The notes: generated from the letters alone by a model not told the origin. A stretch of DNA of 64,000 nt from G942493375 sp942493375 (GCA_942493375.1 OW818698.1:7254001-7318000); one strand, 5' to 3'; shown: positions 27,434 to 37,040, counted from the stretch's first letter. Made by a program: numbers and translations.

Positions 27434-27498
27434 TTTATACTGCCTGATAATAGCTTAGTTAATATTTTAAATACCTACTATAAAATAAGGAGGCCGTA

Positions 27499-27741
27499 AT
27501 GGCCAAAGTCAATGTATATGTAACACTCAAGCCTGCTCTGCTGGATGCACAGGGCAAGGTAGTTCAAGGCGCTCTGGAGAACCTGGGCTTCTCCAACGTC
27601 GAAAGCGTCAGACTGGGCAAGTTCATCGAAATAGAAGTAGCCGATGACAACGGTCACCTGGAACAAGACGTAGACGAAATGTGCCGTAAACTTCTCTCTA
27701 ATCCGAATATTGAGAATTATAGATTTGATATATTGAAGTAG
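27499..27741 (+). CDS. purS: Phosphoribosylformylglycinamidine synthase subunit PurS
   Basis: PurS bridges PurL and PurQ in the FGAM synthase complex. The 80-residue product (MAKVNVYVTLKPALLDAQGK, GALENLGF, VRLGKFIEIEV, CRKLLSNPNIENYRFDI) is a typical PurS in length and sequence. GGAGG precedes the ATG. Its presence fits the short PurL downstream. Confidence 0.96.
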   Translation: MAKVNVYVTLKPALLDAQGKVVQGALENLGFSNVESVRLGKFIEIEVADDNGHLEQDVDEMCRKLLSNPNIENYRFDILK

Positions 27742-27772
27742 AAAGACGCTTCTACATTCGGAGGCAAGTGAA

Positions 27773-28066
27773 ATGGCCAATGGACCGAATAGAGCAAACA
27801 AGAGACTTCGTATCAGGAGATCCAGAAATCAATTAACGAGATCGTATGTTGATGCATGCAAAGCTCTTCAGGATAGAATCCTGAAGAGGCGAAATGGAGA
27901 ACCTGTACCGAGTAGTGTTGATGATATCAGAGCCGCACGCGACGGTGTTTCCTATGTAAGCGAATGCCGTGCTCTTCAAGATAAAATCCGTCAGGAACGC
28001 GGAGGAGAGCTAATGCCGGATAGCACGGATATCATACGCGAAATGCGCGAAGGCGATCTCAAATGA
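27773..28066 (+). CDS. Uncharacterised 97-aa basic protein with internal duplication, in pur operon
   Basis: The gene lies between purS and purQ with a good ribosome site (GGAGG 8 bases before the ATG) and the coding style of its neighbours. The first 22 residues are strongly basic. Residues 24-58 and 60-95 are two copies of one ~36-residue unit: SYV-(D/S)-(A/E)-C-(K/R)-ALQD-(R/K)-I...R-x-GE...P-x-S-x-D-(D/I)-IR-x-x-R-(D/E)-G. Each unit looks like a helix, a short GE/P turn and a second helix. I recognise no family. The position suggests a link to FGAM synthase or to purine regulation, but that is inference from context only. A basic N-terminus allows RNA or DNA binding. Confidence 0.75.
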   Translation: MANGPNRANKRLRIRRSRNQLTRSYVDACKALQDRILKRRNGEPVPSSVDDIRAARDGVSYVSECRALQDKIRQERGGELMPDSTDIIREMREGDLK

Positions 28067-28105
28067 TTCTCGATAGTTGACAAATAAACTGAGGCATATC
28101 AACTT

Positions 28106-28795
28106 ATGAAATTTGGTGTAGTAATATTCCCGGGGTCTAACTGCGATCAGGACGCATATTTTGCGGTCAAAGATGTGCTGGGACAACCGGTCGATTTCAT
28201 CTGGCATCAGTCTACTGATGTTTCCGGATATGACTGCATTATACTGCCGGGTGGGTTCTCTTATGGAGACTACTTGCGCACTGGTGCAGTTGCAAAGTTT
28301 AGTCCCGTGATGAACTCCATACAGGACTATGCAGCCAACGGCGGCAAGCTCATTGGCATATGCAACGGATTCCAGATCCTCTGTGAGTCCGGTCTGCTGC
28401 CTGGAGCTCTTATCTCCAACAACGGTCTACGCTTCATCTGCAAGTATGTAGACTTGAAAGTAGAAAACAACAAGACTGGCTTTACAAACCAGTGCTCCGA
28501 AGGCCAGGTTCTTCGAGTTCCAATCGCCCACCACGGCGGGAACTACTACGCAGATCCTGAGATCATTAAAGAGATGGAAGATAATGGCCGGGTGATCCTA
28601 CGATACTGCGACAGCACCGGAGCAGTCACCCAGGAGTCGAATCCAAATGGCTCCATCAACAATATCGCGGGTATCATCAACAAAAATGGCAATGTAGCTG
28701 GTATGATGCCCCATCCGGAAAGAGCCGTAGAAAACATCCTCGGCAGCACCGATGGAGTATACATATTAAAGTCCATTGTAGAATCGCTGTCCTGA
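28106..28795 (+). CDS. purQ: FGAM synthase glutaminase subunit PurQ
   Basis: Class I amidotransferase subunit that supplies ammonia from glutamine to PurL. The 229-residue product has VVIFPGSNCDQDA, LPGGFSYGDYLR, the nucleophile Cys in IGICNGFQIL, and the His-Glu pair in MMPHPERAVE. Length fits the separate-subunit form. It follows the 97-aa gene by 39 bases. Confidence 0.97.
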   Translation: MKFGVVIFPGSNCDQDAYFAVKDVLGQPVDFIWHQSTDVSGYDCIILPGGFSYGDYLRTGAVAKFSPVMNSIQDYAANGGKLIGICNGFQILCESGLLPGALISNNGLRFICKYVDLKVENNKTGFTNQCSEGQVLRVPIAHHGGNYYADPEIIKEMEDNGRVILRYCDSTGAVTQESNPNGSINNIAGIINKNGNVAGMMPHPERAVENILGSTDGVYILKSIVESLS

Positions 28796-28877
28796 CAACA
28801 AGCTGACCGTCCTGTGCGCGCGGACGAAGCAGCCATAGTTTAGAGTAGTGCGCCGGAAGTCTCAAGAAGAGGTTCTT

Positions 28878-31139
28878 ATGTCAACGGGTTCCATTACCAA
28901 TACCAGTCCCATTGATCCAAAAATCTACGGAGATATGGGCCTTTCAGATGCAGAATATCGCGAGATCCACGATCTCCTTGGTAGACACCCCACTTATACA
29001 GAAGTCGGGATGTATGCTGTTATGTGGAGCGAACACTGCGGATACAAATATTCCCGTCCAATCCTCAAATATTTCAAAAAGTATAAAGAAGCCATTGAAG
29101 GTGAAGGGCTTGAGAACGCCGGTATCATCGATATAGGTGATGGACTCGGCATAGTTATGAAGATGGAGAGCCACAACCATCCATCCGCAGTTGAACCCTA
29201 TCAGGGAGCGGCTACCGGAGTCGGTGGAATCCTCAGAGACATCTTCACAATGGGTGCCAGACCAATAGCCAGCATGAACAGTCTACGCTTTGGTCCACTC
29301 ACAGATCCTCACAACAGGTATCTGCTTGAGCATGTCGTAGGCGGAATTGCATTCTATGGTAACTGTGTCGGTGTTCCTACAATCGGCGGCGAGATCTACT
29401 TCGAAGACTGCTACGCTGGAAACCCATTGGTAAATGCAATGAGCGTCGGTGTGCTTCACTTGGATGACATCGCTCTTGCCCGTGCTGATGGCCCCGGCAA
29501 CCCTGTCTTATTAGTTGGGTCAAGAACCGGTCGGGACGGAATCCACGGAGCTACGTTCGCTTCAGTAGAACTTACCGAAGAGTCCGAAAGCCGCAAGTCA
29601 AATGTCCAGATGGGTGACCCGTTCTGCGAAAAGCTCCTTATCGAAGCTACCCTGGAAGCCCTGAAGACCGGATATATCGTCGGTATTCAGGACATGGGCG
29701 CAGCCGGAATCACTTGTTCGACTTGTGAGACCAGCGCCAAAGCCGGTACTGGTATTAAAATGGACTGCCGCAAAGTTCCGCTCCGTGAGACTGGTATGAC
29801 CCCTTATGAGATCATGCTCAGTGAATCCCAGGAGCGTATGCTGGCAATTGTTGTCAAAGGCAAAGAGACCGAGACCGCCGCGATCTTCAAGAAATGGGGC
29901 CTGCAGGCAGTTGTAGTTGGTGAAGTCACAGATGATGGTATGGTGCATGTGTATGACGGTGATGAACTAGTCGCACAGGTCCCTGCGAAGTCACTAGCTG
30001 ATGACGCTCCCACATACTTCCTTGATACCGAAGAGCCTTCCTATTTGAAAGATGTTCAGAGCGCTGACCTTTCAATATATCCTGAACCCCAGGATTATAA
30101 CGAAGCTCTATTGAAAGTTCTTGCCTGCCCGTCCATTGCAAGTAAAGAATGGATCTACGAGCAGTACGATCATATGGTCCAGACAAATACAGCAGTACTG
30201 CCTGGTTCAGACTCCGCAGTTATTAGAGTCCGTGGAACGAACAAGGCCCTTGGAATTGCAACAGAGTGCAACGCCAGATACTGCTATCTTGATCCATATG
30301 TAGGCGCTCAGATTGCAGTTGCTGAAGCAGCAAGAAACCTGGCCTGTGCTGGAGCAAGACCAGTCGGTGTTACAGACTGTCTAAACTTTGGAAACCCAGA
30401 GAAGCCTGAAGCTTTCTGGCAGTTCAAAACAGCTGTCCAGGGCGTAGCCGATGCCTGTGAGTTCTTCGAAGCTCCTGTCATTAGCGGAAACGTCAGCTTC
30501 TACAATGAGACCCGCGAGACTTCCATCTACCCGACCCCGGTTATCGGCATGCTCGGGTTGATCGATGATGTAGACAAAATCTGCACATCAAACTTCAAAG
30601 GTGAAGACCAGATAATTGTGATGGTATCTCCGAAGTCTTTGGAGGGTGATCTAGTTTGTGAACTGGAGTCTTTGGGCGGCAGTGAATACCTCAATACCGT
30701 ATTTGGTGCTGTAGTCGGATGTCCTCCGCAACTTGATCTTGAAATGGAAAAGAGTGTGCAGGCTGTCGTTCGAGAAGCTATCGCTGAAGGACTGCTTCTG
30801 TCTGCTCACGACTGCTCCGACGGCGGACTGGCTGTTAATATCGCTGAGAGTTGTATCCAGGGTAAGGTTGGAGCTAATATATCATTGCTTGCCAACTGCG
30901 CTCCGGCTGCTGCTCTGTTCAACGAAGCTCAGTCAAGGATTGTTGTCAGCCTGACTGCAAAGAGTCTTGGTAAGCTTAGAGAATTAGTCGATGCCCACCG
31001 TGTAGAGTGCTCAATTCTTGGCAGGACCGGCGGAGAGAAATTACTTATATCAGTAAATGACGTGGAAATCGTGAACCTTGAAGTTTCTCAGATCGAGGCC
31101 ACGTGGCGTAATTCTATCAGCAGTTTGATGAAGGACTAG
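28878..31139 (+). CDS. purL: FGAM synthase subunit II PurL
   Basis: PurL uses ATP and PurQ-derived ammonia to turn FGAR into FGAM. The 753-residue size is that of the small PurL that needs PurS and PurQ. Seen are WSEHCGYKYSRP, MKMESHNHPSAVEPYQGAAT (nucleotide loop), GGEIYFEDCY, QDMGAAGITCSTCE, LACAGARPVGVTDCLNFGNP and SAHDCSDGGLAV. The ATG at 28878 follows GAGG; the frame runs 30 bases further upstream without support. Confidence 0.97.
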   Translation: MSTGSITNTSPIDPKIYGDMGLSDAEYREIHDLLGRHPTYTEVGMYAVMWSEHCGYKYSRPILKYFKKYKEAIEGEGLENAGIIDIGDGLGIVMKMESHNHPSAVEPYQGAATGVGGILRDIFTMGARPIASMNSLRFGPLTDPHNRYLLEHVVGGIAFYGNCVGVPTIGGEIYFEDCYAGNPLVNAMSVGVLHLDDIALARADGPGNPVLLVGSRTGRDGIHGATFASVELTEESESRKSNVQMGDPFCEKLLIEATLEALKTGYIVGIQDMGAAGITCSTCETSAKAGTGIKMDCRKVPLRETGMTPYEIMLSESQERMLAIVVKGKETETAAIFKKWGLQAVVVGEVTDDGMVHVYDGDELVAQVPAKSLADDAPTYFLDTEEPSYLKDVQSADLSIYPEPQDYNEALLKVLACPSIASKEWIYEQYDHMVQTNTAVLPGSDSAVIRVRGTNKALGIATECNARYCYLDPYVGAQIAVAEAARNLACAGARPVGVTDCLNFGNPEKPEAFWQFKTAVQGVADACEFFEAPVISGNVSFYNETRETSIYPTPVIGMLGLIDDVDKICTSNFKGEDQIIVMVSPKSLEGDLVCELESLGGSEYLNTVFGAVVGCPPQLDLEMEKSVQAVVREAIAEGLLLSAHDCSDGGLAVNIAESCIQGKVGANISLLANCAPAAALFNEAQSRIVVSLTAKSLGKLRELVDAHRVECSILGRTGGEKLLISVNDVEIVNLEVSQIEATWRNSISSLMKD

Positions 31140-31144
31140 TAACC

Positions 31145-32575
31145 ATGCAATATGTGGACAGACCCGAAATCGCCGAAGAATGTGGAGTTGTTGGACTTCG
31201 CGCCAACAAGGAGGATGTCTCCAGGCTCACATTCTTCAGCCTGTTCTCCCTGCAGCATCGAGGACAGGAGAGTGCGGGAATAGCCGTATCTGATGGCAAT
31301 TACATCAGGATGCATAAAGACATGGGGCTTATCACCCAGGTTTTCCAGGAGAATACCCTGGCATTGCTCAAAGGCAACCAGTCAGTCGGCCACACCAGGT
31401 ATTCGACTACTGGTTCCAGCGTATTGCGCAATGTTCAGCCGATGCACTGTGACTGCGGGTTCGGTCCTGTAGCGCTGGCGCACAACGGCGACTTGATAAA
31501 TGCAGCAGCAATCAGAGAAAGAATGATCAAAGAAGGCGTTACCTTTGAGACTACAAACGACTCTGAGGTCATCATCAAGCTGATCGCAGCTTCCAGTGCG
31601 TGCTGTATAGAAGATGCAGTAAAAGAAGCTATGTCCCAGCTCAGAGGTGGATATGCTGTCCTGATAATGACTCTGGACAAGCTGATCGGCATTCGAGACC
31701 CCAGCGGAATACGTCCGCTGTGTATGGGACGGTTGAATGGCAACCACTACATCCTGGCCAGCGAGACTTGTGCTCTGAACACAATCGGTGCCGACTACCT
31801 GCAGGAAATCGGGGCCGGATGTATGGTTGTGATCGATGACAATGGCGCAAAGATCCAGCAGGCTGTTCCGGCAGAGAGACCAGCTCTTTGCATATTTGAG
31901 TATGTATATTTCGCCAGACCGGACAGCAAGATGTATGATGTCTCGATCTATGAAGCTCGCAGGCGGATGGGACAGCAGTTAGCTATTGAGCATCCTATAG
32001 ATGGGTGCGATGTCGTCTTCCCTATTCCCGACACCGGAACACCGGCTGCTATCGGGTTAGCTGAGGCTTCGGGGATAACATTCGCTGAAGGTGTCATCAA
32101 GAACCGCTACATCCACCGCACATTTATCCAACCGGACCAACGTATGCGTGAGATGGGTGTTCGGATGAAGCTGACTCCGCTTGAAGAGACGCTTGCTGGT
32201 AAGAAGGTCGTCATGGTCGAGGACTCAATAGTCCGCGGGACGACAATCGGACCAACTGTGAAGATGATCCGTGAAGCCGGCGCCAAAGAAGTCCATGTGC
32301 GAATAGCTTCTCCTCCTTACAGGCATCCGTGCTTCTATGGGATAGACACTGCCAATCAGAACGAGTTAATCGCTGCGAAGCTGACTGTAGAGGAGATCCG
32401 CGAGTATATAGGTGCAGACTCCCTGGGATACCTCAGCCTTGACGGGTTGGTGAAAGCAGTAGGAGTCGACAAGGACAAACTATGCCGCGCCTGCCTCGAC
32501 GGTGAATATCCGCTGGATATCCCAAGAGAAGCCAAACTAAGCAAGTTCGTGTTCGAGGAGCCTGCTTCCGAGTGA
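31145..32575 (+). CDS. purF: Amidophosphoribosyltransferase
   Basis: PurF makes phosphoribosylamine from PRPP and glutamine, the first step of the pathway. The N-terminal propeptide ends EECGVVG; cleavage would expose the catalytic Cys. The PRPP loop VMVEDSIVRGTT is present. CIFEYVYFARPDS and the C-terminal LCRACLDGEYP supply cysteines in the positions of the Bacillus-type 4Fe-4S cluster, so this is an iron-sulfur PurF. It begins 5 bases after purL. Confidence 0.97.
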   Translation: MQYVDRPEIAEECGVVGLRANKEDVSRLTFFSLFSLQHRGQESAGIAVSDGNYIRMHKDMGLITQVFQENTLALLKGNQSVGHTRYSTTGSSVLRNVQPMHCDCGFGPVALAHNGDLINAAAIRERMIKEGVTFETTNDSEVIIKLIAASSACCIEDAVKEAMSQLRGGYAVLIMTLDKLIGIRDPSGIRPLCMGRLNGNHYILASETCALNTIGADYLQEIGAGCMVVIDDNGAKIQQAVPAERPALCIFEYVYFARPDSKMYDVSIYEARRRMGQQLAIEHPIDGCDVVFPIPDTGTPAAIGLAEASGITFAEGVIKNRYIHRTFIQPDQRMREMGVRMKLTPLEETLAGKKVVMVEDSIVRGTTIGPTVKMIREAGAKEVHVRIASPPYRHPCFYGIDTANQNELIAAKLTVEEIREYIGADSLGYLSLDGLVKAVGVDKDKLCRACLDGEYPLDIPREAKLSKFVFEEPASE

Positions 32576-32581
32576 TTCCGT

Positions 32582-32611
32582 GGATATGCCGATCTCCGGA
32601 TCGGCATATCC
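32582..32611. repeat. 30-base perfect palindrome between purF and purM
   Basis: Two 13-base arms (GGATATGCCGATC and its complement) around TCCG directly follow the purF stop. It resembles the GCCGA...TCGGC palindrome at 10211-10247. It could attenuate or stabilise the mRNA before purM; no T run follows. Confidence 0.65.
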
Positions 32612-32647
32612 TATAATATAGACCTTTCCCTTCAAAGGAGCCAACAT

Positions 32648-33685
32648 ATGTCAGAACCATCCTCCACGTATAAGTCTGCTGGAGTTGATATAGCAGCGGG
32701 TGAGCAAGCTGTACAGAGTATGAAAGCTCATGTTCGGACCACATTTAACGATCTCGTCCTCACTGACCTTGGCGGGTTTGGTGGGATGATGCGGTTTCCT
32801 GGTAAGGATATGGCTGATCCTGTGCTGGTTTCCAGTATCGATGGCGTCGGGACCAAGGTTAAGATAGCTTCTATGATGGAGCGTTACGATACCGTGGGAA
32901 TGGACATTGTCAACCACTGTGTCAACGATATCCTGGTTCAAGGCGCTATGCCTATGTTCTTCCTGGACTATTTTGCCACCAGCAAGCTCCGGCAGGAAGT
33001 TATCGAGAACGTTGTTGCCGGGATGTCTTTGGCTTGCAGAGAGATTGGCTGTGTGCTGATTGGTGGTGAGACTGCGGAGATGCCAGGGGTTTACCTGGAG
33101 AACGAATTCGACATAGCCGGGTGCATAGTAGGGCTGCTGGACAGAGAGAAGATCATCGATGGTTCCAAGGTTGAGGCCGGGGACGTGGTTGTCGGTATAG
33201 CTTCCTCCGGGCTGCATACCAACGGCTTTTCACTTGCTCGAAAAGTGCTCTTTGAGGATGCAGGACTTAAGGCTGACCAGTATGTCCCTGAGCTTGGGGC
33301 TGTGCTGGGTGATGTGCTGCTGGTGCCTCATCGCTGCTATCTGAACCCAATTAAGGCACTCATGCAGGAATTTGAGATCAAGGCTATGGCCCACATTACC
33401 GGTGGCGGCTTTTATGGCAATATCCCCCGCGCGCTGCCTAGCTCCTGTCAGGTGACTGTGGAGAGGCGTAACTGGGGTGTGCCTCCCATCTTCAACCTGA
33501 TCCAGGAGAAGGGCAATATTGACATGATTGAGATGTACCGGGCGTTTAACATGGGCATCGGTATGACTCTGATCGTAGCCAGAGAGATCGGGATGCAGGT
33601 TGCTGAGAAACTCAATGAGCTGGGTGAGAATGCCTGGATCATCGGCGAAGTCCACAAAGGCGGGCGTGAGGTAACAGTGATATGA
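32648..33685 (+). CDS. purM: Phosphoribosylformylglycinamidine cyclo-ligase
   Basis: PurM closes the imidazole ring, making AIR from FGAM with ATP. The 345-residue protein begins with YKSAGVDIAAGEQAV and has SSIDGVGTKVKIA, GMDIVNHCVNDILVQGA, LIGGETAEMPGVY and HITGGGFYGNIPRALP, all typical. AAGGAG lies before the ATG. It overlaps purN by 4 bases. Confidence 0.97.
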   Translation: MSEPSSTYKSAGVDIAAGEQAVQSMKAHVRTTFNDLVLTDLGGFGGMMRFPGKDMADPVLVSSIDGVGTKVKIASMMERYDTVGMDIVNHCVNDILVQGAMPMFFLDYFATSKLRQEVIENVVAGMSLACREIGCVLIGGETAEMPGVYLENEFDIAGCIVGLLDREKIIDGSKVEAGDVVVGIASSGLHTNGFSLARKVLFEDAGLKADQYVPELGAVLGDVLLVPHRCYLNPIKALMQEFEIKAMAHITGGGFYGNIPRALPSSCQVTVERRNWGVPPIFNLIQEKGNIDMIEMYRAFNMGIGMTLIVAREIGMQVAEKLNELGENAWIIGEVHKGGREVTVI

Positions 33686-34329
33686 GTCGAGAGCCGATCC
33701 GAATAGCAGTGCTGGTATCCGGGGTGGGGCGTGGGTCCAACATGCAGTCTATCATAGACGGATGCACCTCAGGTCGGATAAACGGGTCAGTGGTGCTGGT
33801 GATCGGCACCAAGGACGATGCCCCGGCGATGGACAGAGCCAGAACTGCCGGGATCAAGACGGCTGTAATCTCCCCCAAAGAGTTCACCGATCCAGGGCAG
33901 CAGGATACTCACATGCTCTCAGTCCTGCAGAATGCCAATATAGACCTTGTCTGCCTTGCCGGATATATGAGGCTGCTTGGTCCCCAGTGTGTAGAGACAT
34001 ATAAGAACCGCATTATGAACGTCCACCCTGCGCTGCTGCCCAGCTTCTGCGGGGAAGGAATGTTCGGCCACCACGTCCACGAAGCAGTCATAGCCCGCGG
34101 AGCCAGAATCAGCGGAGCTACTGTGCATTTTGTCGACGAAAAATACGACACCGGCCCGATCATCGTCCAGGCCATAGTCGGTGTAGAGGATAGTGACACC
34201 CCTGACACCCTTGCAGCCAAAGTCCTGGAAGTAGAACACAAAGCCTACCCCGACGCTATAGCCCTCTTCGCCGAAGACCGCCTTGAAGTAAACGGCCTGA
34301 GAGTCAAAGTCCGGGAAATACCCGGATAG
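33682..34329 (+). CDS. purN: Phosphoribosylglycinamide formyltransferase
   Basis: PurN transfers a formyl group from 10-formyl-THF to GAR. The 215-residue protein shows VLVSGVGRGSNMQSII, the catalytic Asn-His in IMNVHPALLPSF, and the catalytic Asp in VDEKYDTGPIIVQ. It starts at the ATGA overlap with purM. It is the last gene of the operon; no strong terminator is visible after it. Confidence 0.96.
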   Translation: MSREPIRIAVLVSGVGRGSNMQSIIDGCTSGRINGSVVLVIGTKDDAPAMDRARTAGIKTAVISPKEFTDPGQQDTHMLSVLQNANIDLVCLAGYMRLLGPQCVETYKNRIMNVHPALLPSFCGEGMFGHHVHEAVIARGARISGATVHFVDEKYDTGPIIVQAIVGVEDSDTPDTLAAKVLEVEHKAYPDAIALFAEDRLEVNGLRVKVREIPG

Positions 34330-34343
34330 GCTTTTAGCCTTGG

Positions 34344-34963
34344 GAAGTCAGAATCCAGAAGTCAGAATCCAGAATATTGTCCTCCTGCGGCAGTAGTACA
34401 GTTTGTTTCGGGTTTCAAATACGGTATATATTGGAACAAACTGAGCTCAGGTTTTCAGACATTGAGCTCACGACAGTTCGTTTTTGCAATGTTAGCAATG
34501 TTTTTTCATCCTCTCTCCTCCCGTATATTAGACTGGGAGACTTGGAGACTGGGAGACTGGGTGAATTGCATTTAATTCCTCCTGTTTCATGTCCTCTGAT
34601 GCAGCTTTAATGATCAACCGCTAAAAACGCTAAACACGCGAAAAAGAGTATTGGCAACTATCGCACGTATGTGCTATATTTGTTAGACGTCGGAAATCTG
34701 GAAATGTTGCAGGTTTTGAAAAAAAAGATAAAATATTTTTGGAGTCAGGAGTCAGGAGTCAGGAGACTGAGAGGGATAGAGCTTGGTTGCTGGTCTAATA
34801 ATCCTGTAAATCCCTTAATCCCGTTAATCGTGTTCAGACATTGAATTGCCCGTGCAGATATGCTACCATACAATGACGGTACGACTTTACCTGATAGTGA
34901 CAATAAACCTCAAGTCACCCCCGAACGTCCTATTGGTCCTATAAGTCCTATCCGTCCTATCTA
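34344..34963. repeat. Gap with heptamer and nonamer tandem repeats
   Basis: The 660 bases after purN hold no gene. They contain 7-base tandem units at 34344-34375 (GAAGTCA/GAATCCA alternating), 34531-34561 (GAGACTGG-like) and 34741-34768 (GGAGTCA four times), then 9-base units at 34800-34836 (AATCCTGTA type) and 34927-34963 (GTCCTATNN four times). The same unit types recur in other gaps of this window. Confidence 0.75.
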
Positions 34964-34997
34964 GCTATTGTTGTAAATATCTACCAAGGAGTTGTCC

Positions 34998-35990
34998 ATG
35001 AAAGTCTGCGTAGTTGGCGGTACCGGAAATATCAGCACAAGTATTGTGCGGGAACTGTTGGGGATGGGGCATGAGGTTGTATGCTACAACCGGGGGCAAG
35101 GGGTTCCTCCTCCTGATGGTGTGCGGGTTATTAAGGGTGACCGGCAGCAGCGGGAAGAGTTTGAACGGGTTATGCAGGCTGAAACGTTCGATGCTGCTAT
35201 AGATATGATCAGTTTCACCAAAGAGGACGCTGCCAGCAGTCTGAGGGCTTTCAGAGGGGTGGGGCACTTCATCCACTGTTCCACTGTCTGCACATATGGA
35301 CTGGATTATGACTGGTTCCCTGTGAATGAAGACCATCCCATCCGCCCGATCAGTGACTACGGCCGCAACAAAGTCGCAGCGGATTCCCTGCTGATGGAAG
35401 CATACTACGGCGAGGGATTCCCTGTAACTATAATGAAACCCTCTACTACTTATGGCCCCCAGATGGGATTAATAAGGCAGGTTGCCTGGGAGTTCTCCTG
35501 GATAGACCGTGTCCGCAAAGGCAAACCGATCATTGTCTGTGGAGATGGAAAAGCTCTGCACCAGTACCTCCACGTAGACGACGCAGGCCGCGGTTTCGCT
35601 CAGGTCCTCGGGAAGAATATCTGCGTAGGACAAACCTACAACCTGATGCGCACCGGCTTCACCACCTGGGAAGACTTCCACCGCACCGCAATGCGCGTGA
35701 TCGGAAAAGAAGTTGATATAATCGGAGTCCCCCTGGCAAACATAATAGCCGCCGACGTCCCAGGCTCAAGCATCTGCAAAGAAATCTTCGCCTACAACAC
35801 CTACTACAGCAACGCCAAACTACTGAGAGACATCCCGGACTTCCACCCTACCGTCACCCTGGAACAGGGAATGTCCCAGGTTCTGGAAGCAATGGACCGC
35901 GAAAACCGGGTACCGGAAGCAGAAATTGACGGCTGGGAAGACCAATTGATCAAGGCGCAACAAGCAGTCGGGAGAGCAATTAGTAGTTGA
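34998..35990 (+). CDS. NAD-dependent epimerase/dehydratase family protein
   Basis: 330-residue extended short-chain dehydrogenase. It starts MKVCVVGGTGNISTSIV with the GxxGxxG NAD-binding loop, has the catalytic Ser/Thr region HCSTVCTYG and the YxxxK pair in DYGRNKVAAD, followed by MKPSTTYGP. HQYLHVDDAGRGFAQVL is the usual substrate-domain block. Such proteins act on nucleotide sugars; the substrate is not evident. AAGGAG lies before the ATG at 34998, making it the likely start. It stands alone between two repeat-rich gaps. Confidence 0.85.
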   Translation: MKVCVVGGTGNISTSIVRELLGMGHEVVCYNRGQGVPPPDGVRVIKGDRQQREEFERVMQAETFDAAIDMISFTKEDAASSLRAFRGVGHFIHCSTVCTYGLDYDWFPVNEDHPIRPISDYGRNKVAADSLLMEAYYGEGFPVTIMKPSTTYGPQMGLIRQVAWEFSWIDRVRKGKPIIVCGDGKALHQYLHVDDAGRGFAQVLGKNICVGQTYNLMRTGFTTWEDFHRTAMRVIGKEVDIIGVPLANIIAADVPGSSICKEIFAYNTYYSNAKLLRDIPDFHPTVTLEQGMSQVLEAMDRENRVPEAEIDGWEDQLIKAQQAVGRAISS

Positions 35991-36059
35991 TAATGGACAA
36001 TTGCGAGTTGAAAGTGGAAAGTGGAAAGTGAAGGGAAAGTACAATCTGTTCCCGACACT

Positions 36060-36132
36060 GTCATCCTGAGGAACGAAGGATCTGCTTTCCATGACATAGC
36101 AAAAAAGCAGATCCTTCGTTCCTCAGGATGAC
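36060..36132. repeat. Long palindrome, GTCATCCTGAGGAACG family, copy 1
   Basis: Arms of about 29 bases beginning GTCATCCTGAGGAACGAAGG and ending with its complement close a ~15-base loop. A second copy with the same arms lies at 57438-57506. The region also carries 9-base AATCGTGTA-type units at 36183-36217. Confidence 0.8.
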
Positions 36133-36223
36133 AAAGGCAATCCCACTCGCCTGTATGTTTATCCAAAAGTGTTAGCTAAAACAATCGTGTAAATCCCTAA
36201 ATCATATTAATCCTGTTCAAGTA

Positions 36224-36835
36224 TCATTTCTCTTCTGAAAAATTCAACATGTTAGCTGCTTTTTTTGATTCTTCCATACTTGCGAACCCTGATATCTGCG
36301 CTTTACCGCCGGTGATCGCGACTTTAATGCTGGGTGCTGTAATGAGTTTGCCTTCAAAGAACACAGCCAAATACTCATCAATATTTTTGCGTGTGAACAC
36401 TTCGAATTTTCTTCTGCCTTCCGGAGTGAATTCTATTAGAACAATGTTTCCTTCAGCAGGATCGAGGCTTGCGTGTGCATTCGGCATGATATCCAAGCCT
36501 CTCAGGACTGGTTTGTTGTTCTTTACATCCACAACCTTCTCAAGAACTCCCTTTGGATCCTTAATAGAGTCAATCACCTCCCCATTGGCATTCGTAAAAA
36601 CATAACTGCTGCCCACACCACCATTACTTGCCATCTTCCATTTTGCCAGTGGATTATTAGGGGTTTGGACATTCATAAGGTGATAAAACTGCAAAGCACT
36701 ATCATGACGTTCCCCCAATACCGGATCTGCAGGAATAACAGGCCCCGGCTCTGCAGGCATATTCCGAATCACCGCTGCAACAAGCGCAATAATAAAGATA
36801 ATCACAACACCATATAGACTGTATTTAGACAACAT
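36224..36835 (-). CDS. Stand-alone SecD P1-head-like membrane protein
   Basis: The 203-residue protein has one N-terminal membrane helix (YSLYGVVIIFIIALVAAVI) and a periplasm-side domain. Its last 100 residues match the P1 head of SecD: IVLIEFTPEGRRKFEVFT, then YLAVFFEGKLITAPSIKV, GGKAQISGF and EESKKAANML. The channel-forming six-helix part of SecD is missing, and the gene is not truncated by a frameshift. GGAGGA precedes the ATG. It may be a stand-alone adaptor of secretion or a lysosome-free relic domain reused for another purpose; a SecD role is not shown. Confidence 0.72.
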   Translation of the reverse strand: MLSKYSLYGVVIIFIIALVAAVIRNMPAEPGPVIPADPVLGERHDSALQFYHLMNVQTPNNPLAKWKMASNGGVGSSYVFTNANGEVIDSIKDPKGVLEKVVDVKNNKPVLRGLDIMPNAHASLDPAEGNIVLIEFTPEGRRKFEVFTRKNIDEYLAVFFEGKLITAPSIKVAITGGKAQISGFASMEESKKAANMLNFSEEK

Positions 36836-36999
36836 TCTCCTCCTGTTTTACGATTAATGCCAGCCAACACCCTAGCCCAAGCATTTCTAGCACTAATTTA
36901 AAAGTATGCAATTCGAATATTATTGTATGACTTCGCTTGATCTCTGTCAAAGATAGATGGGAGTAATTGACAATGAAGGGAATGGATGATTAGGTTTGT

Positions 37000-37040
37000 A
37001 AAATGGGGCTTAATGTAGCGTTATTTACATTGATTTGTGC
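37000..37040 (+). repeat. Direct repeat A, left copy
   Basis: A 41-base sequence (AAAATGGGGCTTAATG... ending TTGATTTGTGC) that recurs with three differences at 38419-38459, on the other side of the HEPN gene. The gap 36836-37511 holds no credible gene. Confidence 0.75.
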
